Source: Desulfoglaeba alkanexedens ALDC
Lineage (GTDB): Bacteria; Desulfobacterota; Syntrophobacteria; Syntrophobacterales; DSM-9756
NCBI RefSeq assembly: GCF_005377625.1
Contig: NZ_CP040098.1
Location: 2,287,501 to 2,351,500, forward strand
Direction: 5' to 3'
DNA: 64,000 nt
The translations under genes and the position numbers were made by a program. Shown piece after piece: positions 45,713 to 53,698 of this stretch (the first letter of the stretch is position 1; each line of letters starts with the position of its first letter). Below the pieces are notes generated by a model. The model was not told where the DNA came from. It saw nothing but the letters and a program-made list of their open reading frames with translations, and searched no databases.

Positions 45713-46105
45713 ATGAAAAAGCTTACGTGCATGTTTATTGCGGTGATGATGTGTCTTGGTTTTGCAGGTGGTTTTCTTGGCTGCGAAACACAGGAGGAGG
45801 GCTCTCCGCACTCACAGTCAGAAAAGATAGCACCGGAAGTGGAGGAGACGATACCCCCCAGAATTCCCCCTGGTCCAGCGGAAGGACAGCCCCAGGAGTC
45901 TCAAGGGGCCGAAATGACAAAGGTGACAGGGATAATCAGCGACATAAGTCCTGATACCGGCCGGGTGCGAATAAGAGATGCAGCCGGCATGGAACTGACG
46001 TTAACCGCTGGTTTGGGTGTAGACCTTAAGGACTTTAGTGTGGGCGATCAAGTAGTAGTGGAATACACCCGTGACATGGTTATCAAGGCAATCACCCAAC
46101 AGTAA
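45713..46105 (+). CDS. Lipoprotein with a C-terminal beta domain
   Basis: This 130-aa protein has a signal peptide with a lipobox-like FLGC (Cys24), a low-complexity Pro/Glu/Gln linker (residues about 30-65), and a domain (GIISDISPDTGRVRIRDAAG, VGDQVVVEYTRD) related to the end of the protein encoded at 44844. The two may be paralogues under shared control. It is the last gene of the AT-richer block. Confidence 0.7.
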   Translation: MKKLTCMFIAVMMCLGFAGGFLGCETQEEGSPHSQSEKIAPEVEETIPPRIPPGPAEGQPQESQGAEMTKVTGIISDISPDTGRVRIRDAAGMELTLTAGLGVDLKDFSVGDQVVVEYTRDMVIKAITQQ

Positions 46106-46121
46106 GCGTAAAAAGTAAAAA

Positions 46122-46352
46122 ATGAGTCTTGAGGCTCTGCCTCATCCTGGGGCAGAACCTCTGCCGGAAGCTGTCACCGATTTCCAGATTCTATCGAGCT
46201 GTCCTCAGATCCGCCTCAAAGTGAATCCTTCGCGGTGGGCTACCTACAGCCTGATTCGGCTCCGGGAAACCGACAAGGGACCCTGGCGCGTGGAAATTTC
46301 GGATGAACGCAACAACCTGTTGGGCACCGTACGTTTCAGCATAACGGATTGA
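46122..46352 (+). pseudogene. Probable DUF2914 C-terminal fragment
   Basis: The 76-aa frame ends with PSRWATYSLIRLRETDKGPW, RVEISDERNNLLGTVRFSITD-like sequence. This matches the end of DUF2914 domains, where a WRTWS-type segment is followed by GxWRVEV and LG..F. The N-terminal part of the domain is missing. GC content returns to the level of the host genes here, so the fragment may mark the right edge of the AT-rich insertion. An intact small protein cannot be excluded. Confidence 0.5.
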
Positions 46353-46358
46353 GATGCA

Positions 46359-47795
46359 ATGTCTCAGTTTTGGGCCTTCATCGGAAGCATCCGCTGGCAG
46401 GACCTGGTCGATATCACATTCAACAGCTACGTACTTTTCCGCCTGTACGTCCTGTTTCGGAACACCAACGCCTTCCGGATCCTGGCGGGCATCGCATCGG
46501 TGTGGCTCGTCCAGGAAATGGCCGCATCCCTGGGACTCATCCTGACCAGCTGGGCACTCCAGGCCATCACAGCCGCAGCCGCCATCATCATTATCGTGGT
46601 TTTCCGAAATGAAATCCGTTCGGTGCTCCAGGCCCGTAATTTCAAAGCCTTCTTCTGGGGTTCGCCGCTGCGCGAAACACCCACGCCCATTGAAACCATA
46701 GTCGACACGGTTTTTCAAATGGGCAAGAAGCGCATCGGGGCACTCATCGTCATTCCGGGAAAAGAAGACCTGCGGGAACTGGTCCACGGGGGCATCCCCT
46801 GGAACGGCACGGTTTCTCCCGAAATGCTCATGAGCATTTTCTGGCCCAATAATCCGGTCCACGACGGAGCCATTGTCATCCAGGGAAACCGGGTGGTTGA
46901 AGTGGGTGTTCTCCTGCCGCTTTCCCAGCGCCAGGACCTTCCCACCTTTTACGGGACCCGGCATCGTGCGGCCGGCGGCCTGGCCGAACGGACCGACGCG
47001 CTGGTCATCGCCGTTTCCGAAGAACGGGGACGTGTGACGGTGGCCAAGGACAATTGGATCAAACCCGTACTGCAACCGGAAGATCTCGCCCATCTTCTAC
47101 AGGAACACCTGAATATTTCCAAAGACGATGGAGGAGACAAACAGCGCAGAGAACGAACCCGACTCGTTGTGGCCGCGCTGCTTTCGTTCATCGTCATGAC
47201 GGGCATCTGGTTCGGATTCACCAGGAGCCGCGACACTCTGATCGCACTGAGCGTGCCCATCGAATACGTGAATCGTCCGTTTCAGTACCAGATCCTTGAG
47301 ACGTCGGTCACGGAAGTCCACCTACAACTACATGGATCAAGTGCTCTGCTCAAGTCGCTCAAACCCGAACAGGTGGCCGTGAGGGTCAGCCTAGCCAAGG
47401 CGGAAGAAGGGCGGAACGTGTTCCCGATCACCCAGGAGAACATCATTCTGCCGCCGGGGGTCTTCCTCCACTCCGTCAATCCCGCCACCGTTGAAGTAGT
47501 ATTGGACACGCCCGCATCGAAGGTGGTCCCCGTTCAGGTGGATTGGACGGGGCGGCTTCCGGAAGGATTGATCCTCTCCGAAATGGCTGTCGAACCCGAA
47601 AAGGTGGAAGTCATGGGCGGAAAGACGCTGCTCGAAAACATTCACACCCTTTATACGGCCCCCGTCCGACTGGACAACCTGTCTCGCTCCGGCACCCTGA
47701 GCGCCGGGATCATCCTTTCACCTTCGTCCCTGAAGCTCGCACCGGGCACCAGCGACACAGTTACCATCCGCTACATCGTCTCCGAGGAGCAGTAA
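46359..47795 (+). CDS. Diadenylate cyclase (CdaA type) fused to a YbbR domain
   Basis: This 478-aa protein makes c-di-AMP from ATP. The N-terminal membrane helices (about 10-90) lead to a DisA_N domain with the catalytic DGA motif (Asp169-Gly170-Ala171 in NPVHDGAIVI) and RHR in TRHRAA near 202. A further membrane helix at about 268-290 (VVAALLSFIVMTGIWFGF) is followed by YbbR-type beta repeats to the end. In Firmicutes the cyclase and its YbbR/CdaR regulator are separate neighbouring genes; here they are one chain. Confidence 0.88.
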   Translation: MSQFWAFIGSIRWQDLVDITFNSYVLFRLYVLFRNTNAFRILAGIASVWLVQEMAASLGLILTSWALQAITAAAAIIIIVVFRNEIRSVLQARNFKAFFWGSPLRETPTPIETIVDTVFQMGKKRIGALIVIPGKEDLRELVHGGIPWNGTVSPEMLMSIFWPNNPVHDGAIVIQGNRVVEVGVLLPLSQRQDLPTFYGTRHRAAGGLAERTDALVIAVSEERGRVTVAKDNWIKPVLQPEDLAHLLQEHLNISKDDGGDKQRRERTRLVVAALLSFIVMTGIWFGFTRSRDTLIALSVPIEYVNRPFQYQILETSVTEVHLQLHGSSALLKSLKPEQVAVRVSLAKAEEGRNVFPITQENIILPPGVFLHSVNPATVEVVLDTPASKVVPVQVDWTGRLPEGLILSEMAVEPEKVEVMGGKTLLENIHTLYTAPVRLDNLSRSGTLSAGIILSPSSLKLAPGTSDTVTIRYIVSEEQ

Positions 47796-47876
47796 TAAGC
47801 GGCGGTCGGCCCCGTGAGCGTCAGGATCAGGGCGCGGCGGGACACGACCGGTCCGGGCACACGTCGGTGAGTCCGA

Positions 47877-48185
47877 TCAGGCCATCCGGATCTGTGGGGC
47901 CCCCGGTTGCCTGGCGACGATTTCTCCAGTCGCGTAAGACGGATAACCCATGCCGGTGAGCCTTCCCGCCACTTCCTCCGAGTGCTCTTCCTTGGCCACC
48001 AGGACGTATCCGATGCCGCAGTTGAAGACGTGAAACATTTCTTCTTCGGAGATGTTCCCCTTTTCCTGGAGAAACCGGAAAATGGGCGGAACCGGGCAGG
48101 AATCGCTCCGGATGACGGCCTGGCAGGTTTGCGGCAAAATCCGTGGGATGTTCAAGCTGGTGGGAGGGCAGGGCTGGAAGGTCAT
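47877..48185 (-). pseudogene. purM: purM 3' fragment (AIR synthetase C-terminus)
   Basis: The 102-aa frame contains LNIPRILPQ, VPPIFRFLQEKGNISEEEMF and FNCGIGYVLV, followed by GEIVAR. These match the C-terminal end of phosphoribosylformylglycinamidine cyclo-ligase. About 240 N-terminal residues are missing and sequence before LNIPRIL is unrelated, so it is a fragment. It abuts a second fragment at 48191. Confidence 0.78.
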
Positions 48186-48190
48186 CTGGC

Positions 48191-48394
48191 ATGCTCCGGC
48201 GCCTGTACGATTGGATGCGACTCCGGGCCGACCCCCCTACTCACACCATATACGCCCTGTTCATTCTGACCTTCTGCGAACCCTGCTGCTTTCCCATTTC
48301 TCTGGATGTGCTGGTCATCGGCCTGGCCGAGTTCACGCCGATTCCCTACAAGCCTTTCATCATTTTCAAGCCCGAGAAAGTTCTTGACTCCTAA
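48191..48394 (+). pseudogene. YqaA/VTT-type membrane protein with internal deletion
   Basis: The 67-codon frame begins MLRRLYDWMRLRADPPTHTI and continues FCEPCCFPISLDVLVIGLAE, like the start of YqaA-type VTT proteins. It then jumps to FTPIPYKPFIIF, which in that family lies far downstream. About 60-70 residues seem to be deleted in frame. It is probably non-functional. Confidence 0.6.
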
Positions 48395-48421
48395 GTAAGT
48401 TAGACCTATCTACCTGTCTAA
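48384..48421 (+). promoter_or_regulatory. Promoter with a 22-bp inverted repeat upstream of the uptake locus
   Basis: TTGACT (48384-48389) and TATCTA (48407-48412) are separated by 17 bp. The inverted repeat TTAGAC..GTCTAA (48400-48421) covers the -10 box. Its layout suits a repressor such as the DtxR-type protein encoded at 50247. Confidence 0.6.
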
Positions 48422-48504
48422 GGTACAGCAGATCCGCCGCCGTTGTCGATCTCAGCGGTCTCGGCGAAACTTTTCATCTTCCGGAGAAGAAAGGATTTTC
48501 AACA

Positions 48505-49743
48505 ATGGATACCTGCCGTGCGGATTCCGATGCCGTCCGTGGATGGTGGCCTCCGGGAACGAGTCTTCCGCTGATGCCAGCTCCCGAGAAGCCGGTGCTG
48601 GCACCGATTTGGCTATGGCCGCCTAACTGGCAATGCCCGATGCTAGGGGTGGGCTTGAGCATCGGCGAGCAGCGCCGAATCTTTAAGCGCCCCCAAAAGA
48701 CCCGTCGCATGGATGCCTACGACTTGCATCAGGCCTTGATGACGGCTGTCGGCGATGAAAACAAAATCTCCCGGCGGATCGATCGATTCCTGCAACGCAA
48801 GTTTCAACGCACGATCGCCGAGACCGCGTCCCTGCCTTGCGATGAATTCCTCGAGCGTTGGCGGCGCGAGTGGCGGGGCTCTCAGTGGCTCGGTCTCTTC
48901 TACGTGGCCGCCGCCCGTCAGGACTTGAGCGAAGAGACGCGCCGAAAAATCTATGGATGCATTCACATGGCCGGCCATCAGACGACCGGCGAACTGCTGG
49001 CGGCGCGCCGAGAGGTTGAACAACAGCGGCAGACCAATATTCACCTCGCCCGTGCCTTACGGCGCTTTCGCGAGAAGGAGCAAGAGCGGAAAAAGCATCG
49101 GCAGCGGCACCCGATGACGCCGCGGAACATCCGCCCACCCATTCCGGAAACGGCTCGGGCGGGTCATGCGCCGCCGCCGATCCCCGTCCCCGCCAACGGC
49201 ACCAGCCAGCTCCAGGCGGAAGTACACCGCCTGGAGCGTGAAAAGCAACACCTGGAAATTAAATACTTCGAGCTTCGGTCCCAAAACGCCCAATTGGCCG
49301 AAGATGTACGGGATCTCATGACCCAACTCGCCACCCTCCTGGCGCGCCGTCAGCGTTGCCGACGGGACGAACTACCGCAGGAGACGCCCGCCCCGGTATG
49401 CCCTCGGCGGATCCTGATCGTGGGCGGCATGACCAAATTGCAGCATCTTTATCGAGACTTGGTGGCAGCCGCCGGCGGGGAGTTGGATTACCACGACGGA
49501 TACCTGCGCCAGAGTACCGACAATCTCCAGGCGCGCATCGCCCGCAGCGATCTGGTGATCTGTCCGGTCAACTGCAACAGTCACAACGCCTGCAAGCGGG
49601 TCAAGGGCGTCTGCAAGCGGCTCAAAAAACCGTTGCAGCTGCTTCCATCGGCCAGCCTGAGCGCCATTGCCGCCGCCTTGCACGGCTCGGCCTCTCCGGA
49701 CGACGCTACGCTGCCGCCTGGTCGTCAAGACACTGCCAATTGA
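48505..49743 (+). CDS. DUF2325 domain protein
   Basis: This 412-aa protein has a family-typical N-terminal half with QCPMLGVGLSIGEQRR and HMAGHQTTGELL (conserved Cys and His that could bind metal), and a central coiled coil (about 230-285). Its C-terminal DUF2325 domain (from about 300) has RILIVGGMTKLQHLYRDLV and LVICPVNCNSHNACKRVK. The function of the family is unknown. It is the first gene after the inverted-repeat promoter and probably forms an operon with the STAS-like gene. Confidence 0.8.
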   Translation: MDTCRADSDAVRGWWPPGTSLPLMPAPEKPVLAPIWLWPPNWQCPMLGVGLSIGEQRRIFKRPQKTRRMDAYDLHQALMTAVGDENKISRRIDRFLQRKFQRTIAETASLPCDEFLERWRREWRGSQWLGLFYVAAARQDLSEETRRKIYGCIHMAGHQTTGELLAARREVEQQRQTNIHLARALRRFREKEQERKKHRQRHPMTPRNIRPPIPETARAGHAPPPIPVPANGTSQLQAEVHRLEREKQHLEIKYFELRSQNAQLAEDVRDLMTQLATLLARRQRCRRDELPQETPAPVCPRRILIVGGMTKLQHLYRDLVAAAGGELDYHDGYLRQSTDNLQARIARSDLVICPVNCNSHNACKRVKGVCKRLKKPLQLLPSASLSAIAAALHGSASPDDATLPPGRQDTAN

Positions 49744-49765
49744 CCACCGCAAGAGGAGCCCCTCC

Positions 49766-50143
49766 ATGAGCACAACCTTCAAACTGGCGACCGAACATCG
49801 TGGAGACGCGCTTTTCATCTTTCTGACAGGCGACTTTGACGGCGATTCCGCCTGGCAGCTGATTCATGCCCTAACCCGGGCGAGCGCCGATATCCGCCGG
49901 ATCACCGTTGACACGCATCGCATTCGCCGGGTGAAGCCGTTCGGCGCCGCCTTGTTCGGCAACTTGCTCAAGGGTAAACTGATTCACGGCGGCCGAATCT
50001 ATTTTGACGCCATCCCGGCCGCCAGAGCCAAGGCGGAAGGCCACCGGCTCTTAAGCGCCGCTGGGCAATACGGTATCAGCGGCGGGCGGATGCCGCAGCA
50101 CGGCTTCCATTCGATACGTCGGCAAGGAAGGAAACGCCAGTGA
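49766..50143 (+). CDS. STAS-like small protein
   Basis: This 125-aa protein has the strand-helix pattern of STAS/anti-sigma antagonist domains (GDALFIFLTGDFDGDSAWQL, DIRRITVDTHRIRRVKPFGA, FGNLLKG). The Ser/Thr normally phosphorylated in SpoIIAA proteins is not evident. AGGAG precedes ATG 49766. It lies 22 bp after the DUF2325 gene. Confidence 0.6.
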   Translation: MSTTFKLATEHRGDALFIFLTGDFDGDSAWQLIHALTRASADIRRITVDTHRIRRVKPFGAALFGNLLKGKLIHGGRIYFDAIPAARAKAEGHRLLSAAGQYGISGGRMPQHGFHSIRRQGRKRQ

Positions 50144-50177
50144 AATGACCTTTGTCGTTGTCACGACACATGGCGTC

Positions 50178-50206
50178 TTGACCTCACCCGCCAACCGGAT
50201 TAGAAA
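50178..50206 (+). promoter_or_regulatory. Promoter of the DtxR-family gene
   Basis: TTGACC (50178-50183) and TAGAAA (50201-50206) are separated by 17 bp, 41 bp before the start codon. Confidence 0.6.
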
Positions 50207-50246
50207 AATGTATCAAAAGTAAGCCCATCAAATTAAGGAGACGATC

Positions 50247-50816
50247 ATGGATCCATCCAAATCCGGCGGTGGACGTTCCCCCGGACCGCTGACTTCCGTG
50301 ATGGAAGACTACCTGGAGGCGATTTTCGACCTGGACCAAGCGCAGAAGGTGGTGAGAGTCAAGGACATCGCCCGCCGCATGGGGGTCAAGATGCCCACCG
50401 TGACCAGTATGCTTAAGACGCTGCATGATCGGGGACTGGTCCAGTACCGCAAGTATGAATACGTCGACCTCACCGCCGCGGGCCGGCGGGTGGGCAAGGA
50501 AATGCGCCGCCGTCACGGGCTGCTCGCCAACTTCCTCACCGGAATCCTCAAGGTCGACCCGGCCACCGCGGACGAAGAAGCCTGCCGCATGGAGCACAGC
50601 CTGAGTACCGACACGTTGGAAAGGCTGACCGACTTCATGCACTTCGTGTGCGACTGCCCCCGTGCCGGGGCCAACTGGCTCGAGCGTTTCGAGGAGTATC
50701 GCCGCCGGGGATCTCCGCCCGAGGACTGTCCCGAGCGGTCCGCCGTTTTCTCCGCTCAGTTGAAACAGCGTATAAACCGGGAAGATCCGAAAGACGTCAA
50801 CGACATTCAATCGTGA
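50247..50816 (+). CDS. DtxR/MntR-family metal-dependent transcriptional regulator
   Basis: This 189-aa protein has the N-terminal winged helix of DtxR-type iron or manganese regulators (MEDYLEAIFDLDQ, VRVKDIARRMGVKMPTVTSM). Its metal-binding and dimerisation domain includes EEACRMEHSLSTDTLERL, where Cys/Glu/His ligands are expected. There is no SH3-like third domain, as in MntR. AAGGAG precedes ATG 50247. It probably senses metal for the surrounding uptake genes. Confidence 0.9.
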   Translation: MDPSKSGGGRSPGPLTSVMEDYLEAIFDLDQAQKVVRVKDIARRMGVKMPTVTSMLKTLHDRGLVQYRKYEYVDLTAAGRRVGKEMRRRHGLLANFLTGILKVDPATADEEACRMEHSLSTDTLERLTDFMHFVCDCPRAGANWLERFEEYRRRGSPPEDCPERSAVFSAQLKQRINREDPKDVNDIQS

Positions 50817-50972
50817 CCGGGTACGGAGAGCATCCCTGAGGAAATGTCGTCCGCCGGCATCTTCTCCCGCCTCAGGGTTACGTGTCGATTTATTCCTTTG
50901 CAGCCCGAAAACCCGGCGGACGGCTTTCTTATACTTATGTTACGCTTTACTGACTTATTTGGGAGTCTAAAT

Positions 50973-51344
50973 ATGCCGACTGATTGCCGACAGTACACAG
51001 ATAACCTGTCCGACATGATTCAACCCGCTACCGTCGAGGGGGACAAGACCCGCCGCAACGAGCGCGCTGAAGTCCTGGCGGCCATCGCCGACAGTGTTGC
51101 CCGCCAGCAACGGGAAATCGAGCTGCAACAGAATCTGGTGGCTCTGGCACTGCGGAACTGCCCGCGATCCGGCGGATTATCGGCGCTGGCGGCCGACTGT
51201 CCCCTGCGTTCACGGGAAAAGCGACTCAGGGAAGCGATCCAGGAGGCCATCGAGGTGCTGGAATCCACCCGCCGGGCCTTCAAATCCAAGCAACTCGAAA
51301 TGTTACGCAAAAACCTGACGGCGGTATTGATCGAAACAGACTGA
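50973..51344 (+). CDS. Small helical protein of unknown function
   Basis: This 123-aa protein is largely helical with coiled-coil character (AAIADSVARQQREIELQQNL, LREAIQEAIEVLESTRRAF). ATG 50973 follows GGGAG; a frame beginning at 50844 is less likely. A strong terminator follows. I do not recognise the family. Confidence 0.55.
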   Translation: MPTDCRQYTDNLSDMIQPATVEGDKTRRNERAEVLAAIADSVARQQREIELQQNLVALALRNCPRSGGLSALAADCPLRSREKRLREAIQEAIEVLESTRRAFKSKQLEMLRKNLTAVLIETD

Positions 51345-51404
51345 GAGCAGGCGCGGCACGATCGTCTTACGGTTTCCACGCCCTTGGGGGTGGTGGAAAA
51401 AGTG

Positions 51405-51448
51405 AAGGCGAAATCCGATTCTCTGAGAAAACGGGTTTCGCCTTTTTT
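51405..51448 (+). terminator. Intrinsic terminator
   Basis: AAGGCGAAA (51405-51413) pairs with TTTCGCCTT (51436-51444), followed by a T tract. It ends the DtxR-side transcripts before the AraC-type gene. Confidence 0.88.
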
Positions 51449-51502
51449 GTGTTTTCAACAACGATCGGAGCGGAAAGGAGCCTTGCGTTGGAGCAGATTC
51501 CC

Positions 51503-52477
51503 ATGCAACGCGGGATGAAAGAGAACATCGAAAAGAAAACGGTCTGGAACTGGCCGGGCGGCGGAGTGGCCCTGCGTGTCTTCAGAAAAACCGAAAGCAG
51601 GCGATCCGATAACGACGCCGGCTATCCCGCCGGGACTTGTCGCATGGTCTTTTGCATCCAGGGATGCCTCCTGCTTTGTCCAAGCGACGATGACAGTCCG
51701 ACAGGATACCGAATCACTCCGGATCAAGCTGTTTTGTTCTACCATCCCCGACCACATGCGCCGCAGGATGATACTTCCCAATGTGCTCGGATGCTGTCAA
51801 TTCATTTTTCAGCGCGGCCCTTGCTTGAGTGGCTGGGCGACACCGATTTGGAAAGGCGGTTGAAGCGCGCCGTCGAAGCAAACCGGCCCCTGCGCGTGAT
51901 GAAATATCTCAACGCCGAGACGGTCGCGGCATTGGCGCGGGCCGTTGCTTTCATCGAGGGCGGCTGCGGCCCGAGTCTGCAGGCGATGATTGGCTTGTTG
52001 GAATTGGTCTGGCGGTTTGCCGGCAGCCCCGATCTGACAGTCGCCTCCGGCGTCCGCGATTCCGACCGGCACGCGCTGGCCGGAGTGTGCGCCACCTTGG
52101 AGCGCAACCTCGATCGTCCCCCGTCGCTCAAGGCGCTCGCCGCCCAGGCCGGTATGAGTGTCTCCAAACTCAAACTTCTCTTCCCGCAAGTCTACGGTAT
52201 AACGCCTTACGCCTATCTGCGCCGCTTGCGCATGCATAAGGCTTACACCCTGCTGACGACCAGCGGCATGAACGTCACCGAAGTCGCCCTGGAGGTGGGT
52301 TACAGCAGTCTGAGCCATTTTTCCCGAACTTTCGCCGAGTGCTACGGGGTGTTCCCCTCGCGGTTAAGGCTGTCGAAACCTTCAGCGGAAAGCGACTCAA
52401 TGAAACCCGACCGGCATCCAGCTGAATTCTATAGCTTTTCAGAAAAAATAATTTCGCATTCGGCCGCGAGGGAATGA
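51503..52477 (+). CDS. AraC-family transcriptional regulator (PchR-like)
   Basis: This 324-aa protein has an N-terminal ligand-binding half and a C-terminal AraC-type double helix-turn-helix (SLKALAAQAGMSVSKLKLLF; GMNVTEVALEVGYSSLSHFS, RTFAECYGVFPSRLR). The closest forms regulate siderophore or iron-chelate uptake with the ligand as co-inducer. ATG 51503 with GGAG upstream is chosen, because a frame from 51449 would start inside the terminator. It directly precedes the transport genes. Confidence 0.85.
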   Translation: MQRGMKENIEKKTVWNWPGGGVALRVFRKTESRRSDNDAGYPAGTCRMVFCIQGCLLLCPSDDDSPTGYRITPDQAVLFYHPRPHAPQDDTSQCARMLSIHFSARPLLEWLGDTDLERRLKRAVEANRPLRVMKYLNAETVAALARAVAFIEGGCGPSLQAMIGLLELVWRFAGSPDLTVASGVRDSDRHALAGVCATLERNLDRPPSLKALAAQAGMSVSKLKLLFPQVYGITPYAYLRRLRMHKAYTLLTTSGMNVTEVALEVGYSSLSHFSRTFAECYGVFPSRLRLSKPSAESDSMKPDRHPAEFYSFSEKIISHSAARE

Positions 52478-52521
52478 TCGGGACAAATTGGCTTTGCGGG
52501 ATAATTTTATGGCTTCTCGGG

Positions 52522-52535
52522 TTAGACAACTCTAA
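52522..52535 (+). promoter_or_regulatory. Short inverted repeat upstream of the binding-protein gene
   Basis: TTAGA-CAAC-TCTAA is a palindrome sharing the GTTAGAC core with the inverted repeat at 48400-48421. A -10-like TAATAT starts at 52533; the -35 is poor, which fits an activated promoter. Confidence 0.4.
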
Positions 52536-52683
52536 TATAGTTCGATACTTTTTCCTTCCTGATGCTGGTGGAAGCGCGCGGCGATTCCCGCCACGCCATG
52601 TTCCGGCCCACAAAAGGAACAACGTTGTGGACAAGGCCAAAAACGATACCTCTCGGAGGCGTAAGCAGGAAAGGGCTGTTTTC

Positions 52684-53688
52684 ATGCACGTAAAAAGACA
52701 TCCTCAGTCGTACCGAAAATCCCTGTCGCGCTCGGCGGCCCTGTGCGGGTTGGTCGCAGCGCTCGTCGCGCTGTCAACCCATTCGGCCATGGCCGGGTGC
52801 GCCGCGCCGGCCTTGGAACGGTCGTCGCTGGTGGTGATCGGCGATCCAATCGCCGCCGTCTGCTACCGGCTGGGCGTGGCGCCGCTGGCCTGGGTGGGGC
52901 GCCGCTCGCTGATGGAAAACGGCGACGTGCTGGCCGCCGCCTCCGAAACTCTCGGCTGTCCCAATGCCTTCTGCGGTCCGCGGCAGGAGATGGCCCTGAA
53001 GCGGATCGTCGAACTGGCGCCCGAAAAACTCCTCATCACTCCGCCCGACTGCAAGTACCGGCCTGACCTGTCCTATGAAAAACCGCTGAAGCTGCTCAAG
53101 GAAGCCGGTTTTCAACCGGTATTCATCGATTTTGCCGGCGGACCGGAGCCGGCGGTGCGGCGGATCGCGGCGGCCCTCGATCGCGCCGAAGAAGGCGAGC
53201 GGCTGGTCCAGACCTACGAGAAGGGCATGCGGCGCGCCCGGAATTTCATGGCCCGGGTTCCGGCCGGCCTGCGCCTGGCGGTGGTTGCGGGGACCTTCCA
53301 GGAGGCCACGGGCAAGTCCTTTCTACGCCTTGAGGCGGCCGGCGGTTATTCGGACGATTTTCTGCTCAAGCCGCTCAGGGCGGTCAACGTGGCCGCCGAT
53401 ATCACGGGCCCAGACGTGAAAATCGAAAAGGGGCACATCGCCTTGCGCAGTCTGGAAAAGGTGCTGGAAGCCCGTCCGGACGCCATCGCCGTGACCGGGG
53501 ACCCGCTGCCTGTTTTCCGGGCCATGGCCGAAACGCTGGCCCATCGTCCGGACTTGGCCACGGTGCCGGCGGCCAGGCAGTTCGCCGTTTATCCACTGCC
53601 ATTCTACGCCGGAACCGATCCGTTGGCCTACCCCGAGGTGTTGACCCGCTGGGCGCTGGCCCTGGCGCCGTTTGAACCCGCCAAATGA
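52684..53688 (+). CDS. Periplasmic binding protein (iron chelate / cobalamin type)
   Basis: This 334-aa protein has a signal peptide (SAALCGLVAALVALSTHSAMA) and a periplasmic binding protein fold of the Peripla_BP_2 type used for ferric siderophores, heme and cobalamin (LVVIGDPIAAVCYRLGVAPL; RIVELAPEKLLITP; LKLLKEAGFQPVFID). It has several cysteines in the N-terminal lobe (CPNAFCGP), unusual for this class. No ABC permease or ATPase gene is in the window, so it may work with distant genes or directly with the TonB system. Confidence 0.8.
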   Translation: MHVKRHPQSYRKSLSRSAALCGLVAALVALSTHSAMAGCAAPALERSSLVVIGDPIAAVCYRLGVAPLAWVGRRSLMENGDVLAAASETLGCPNAFCGPRQEMALKRIVELAPEKLLITPPDCKYRPDLSYEKPLKLLKEAGFQPVFIDFAGGPEPAVRRIAAALDRAEEGERLVQTYEKGMRRARNFMARVPAGLRLAVVAGTFQEATGKSFLRLEAAGGYSDDFLLKPLRAVNVAADITGPDVKIEKGHIALRSLEKVLEARPDAIAVTGDPLPVFRAMAETLAHRPDLATVPAARQFAVYPLPFYAGTDPLAYPEVLTRWALALAPFEPAK

Positions 53689-53698
53689 CGGAGGAACG

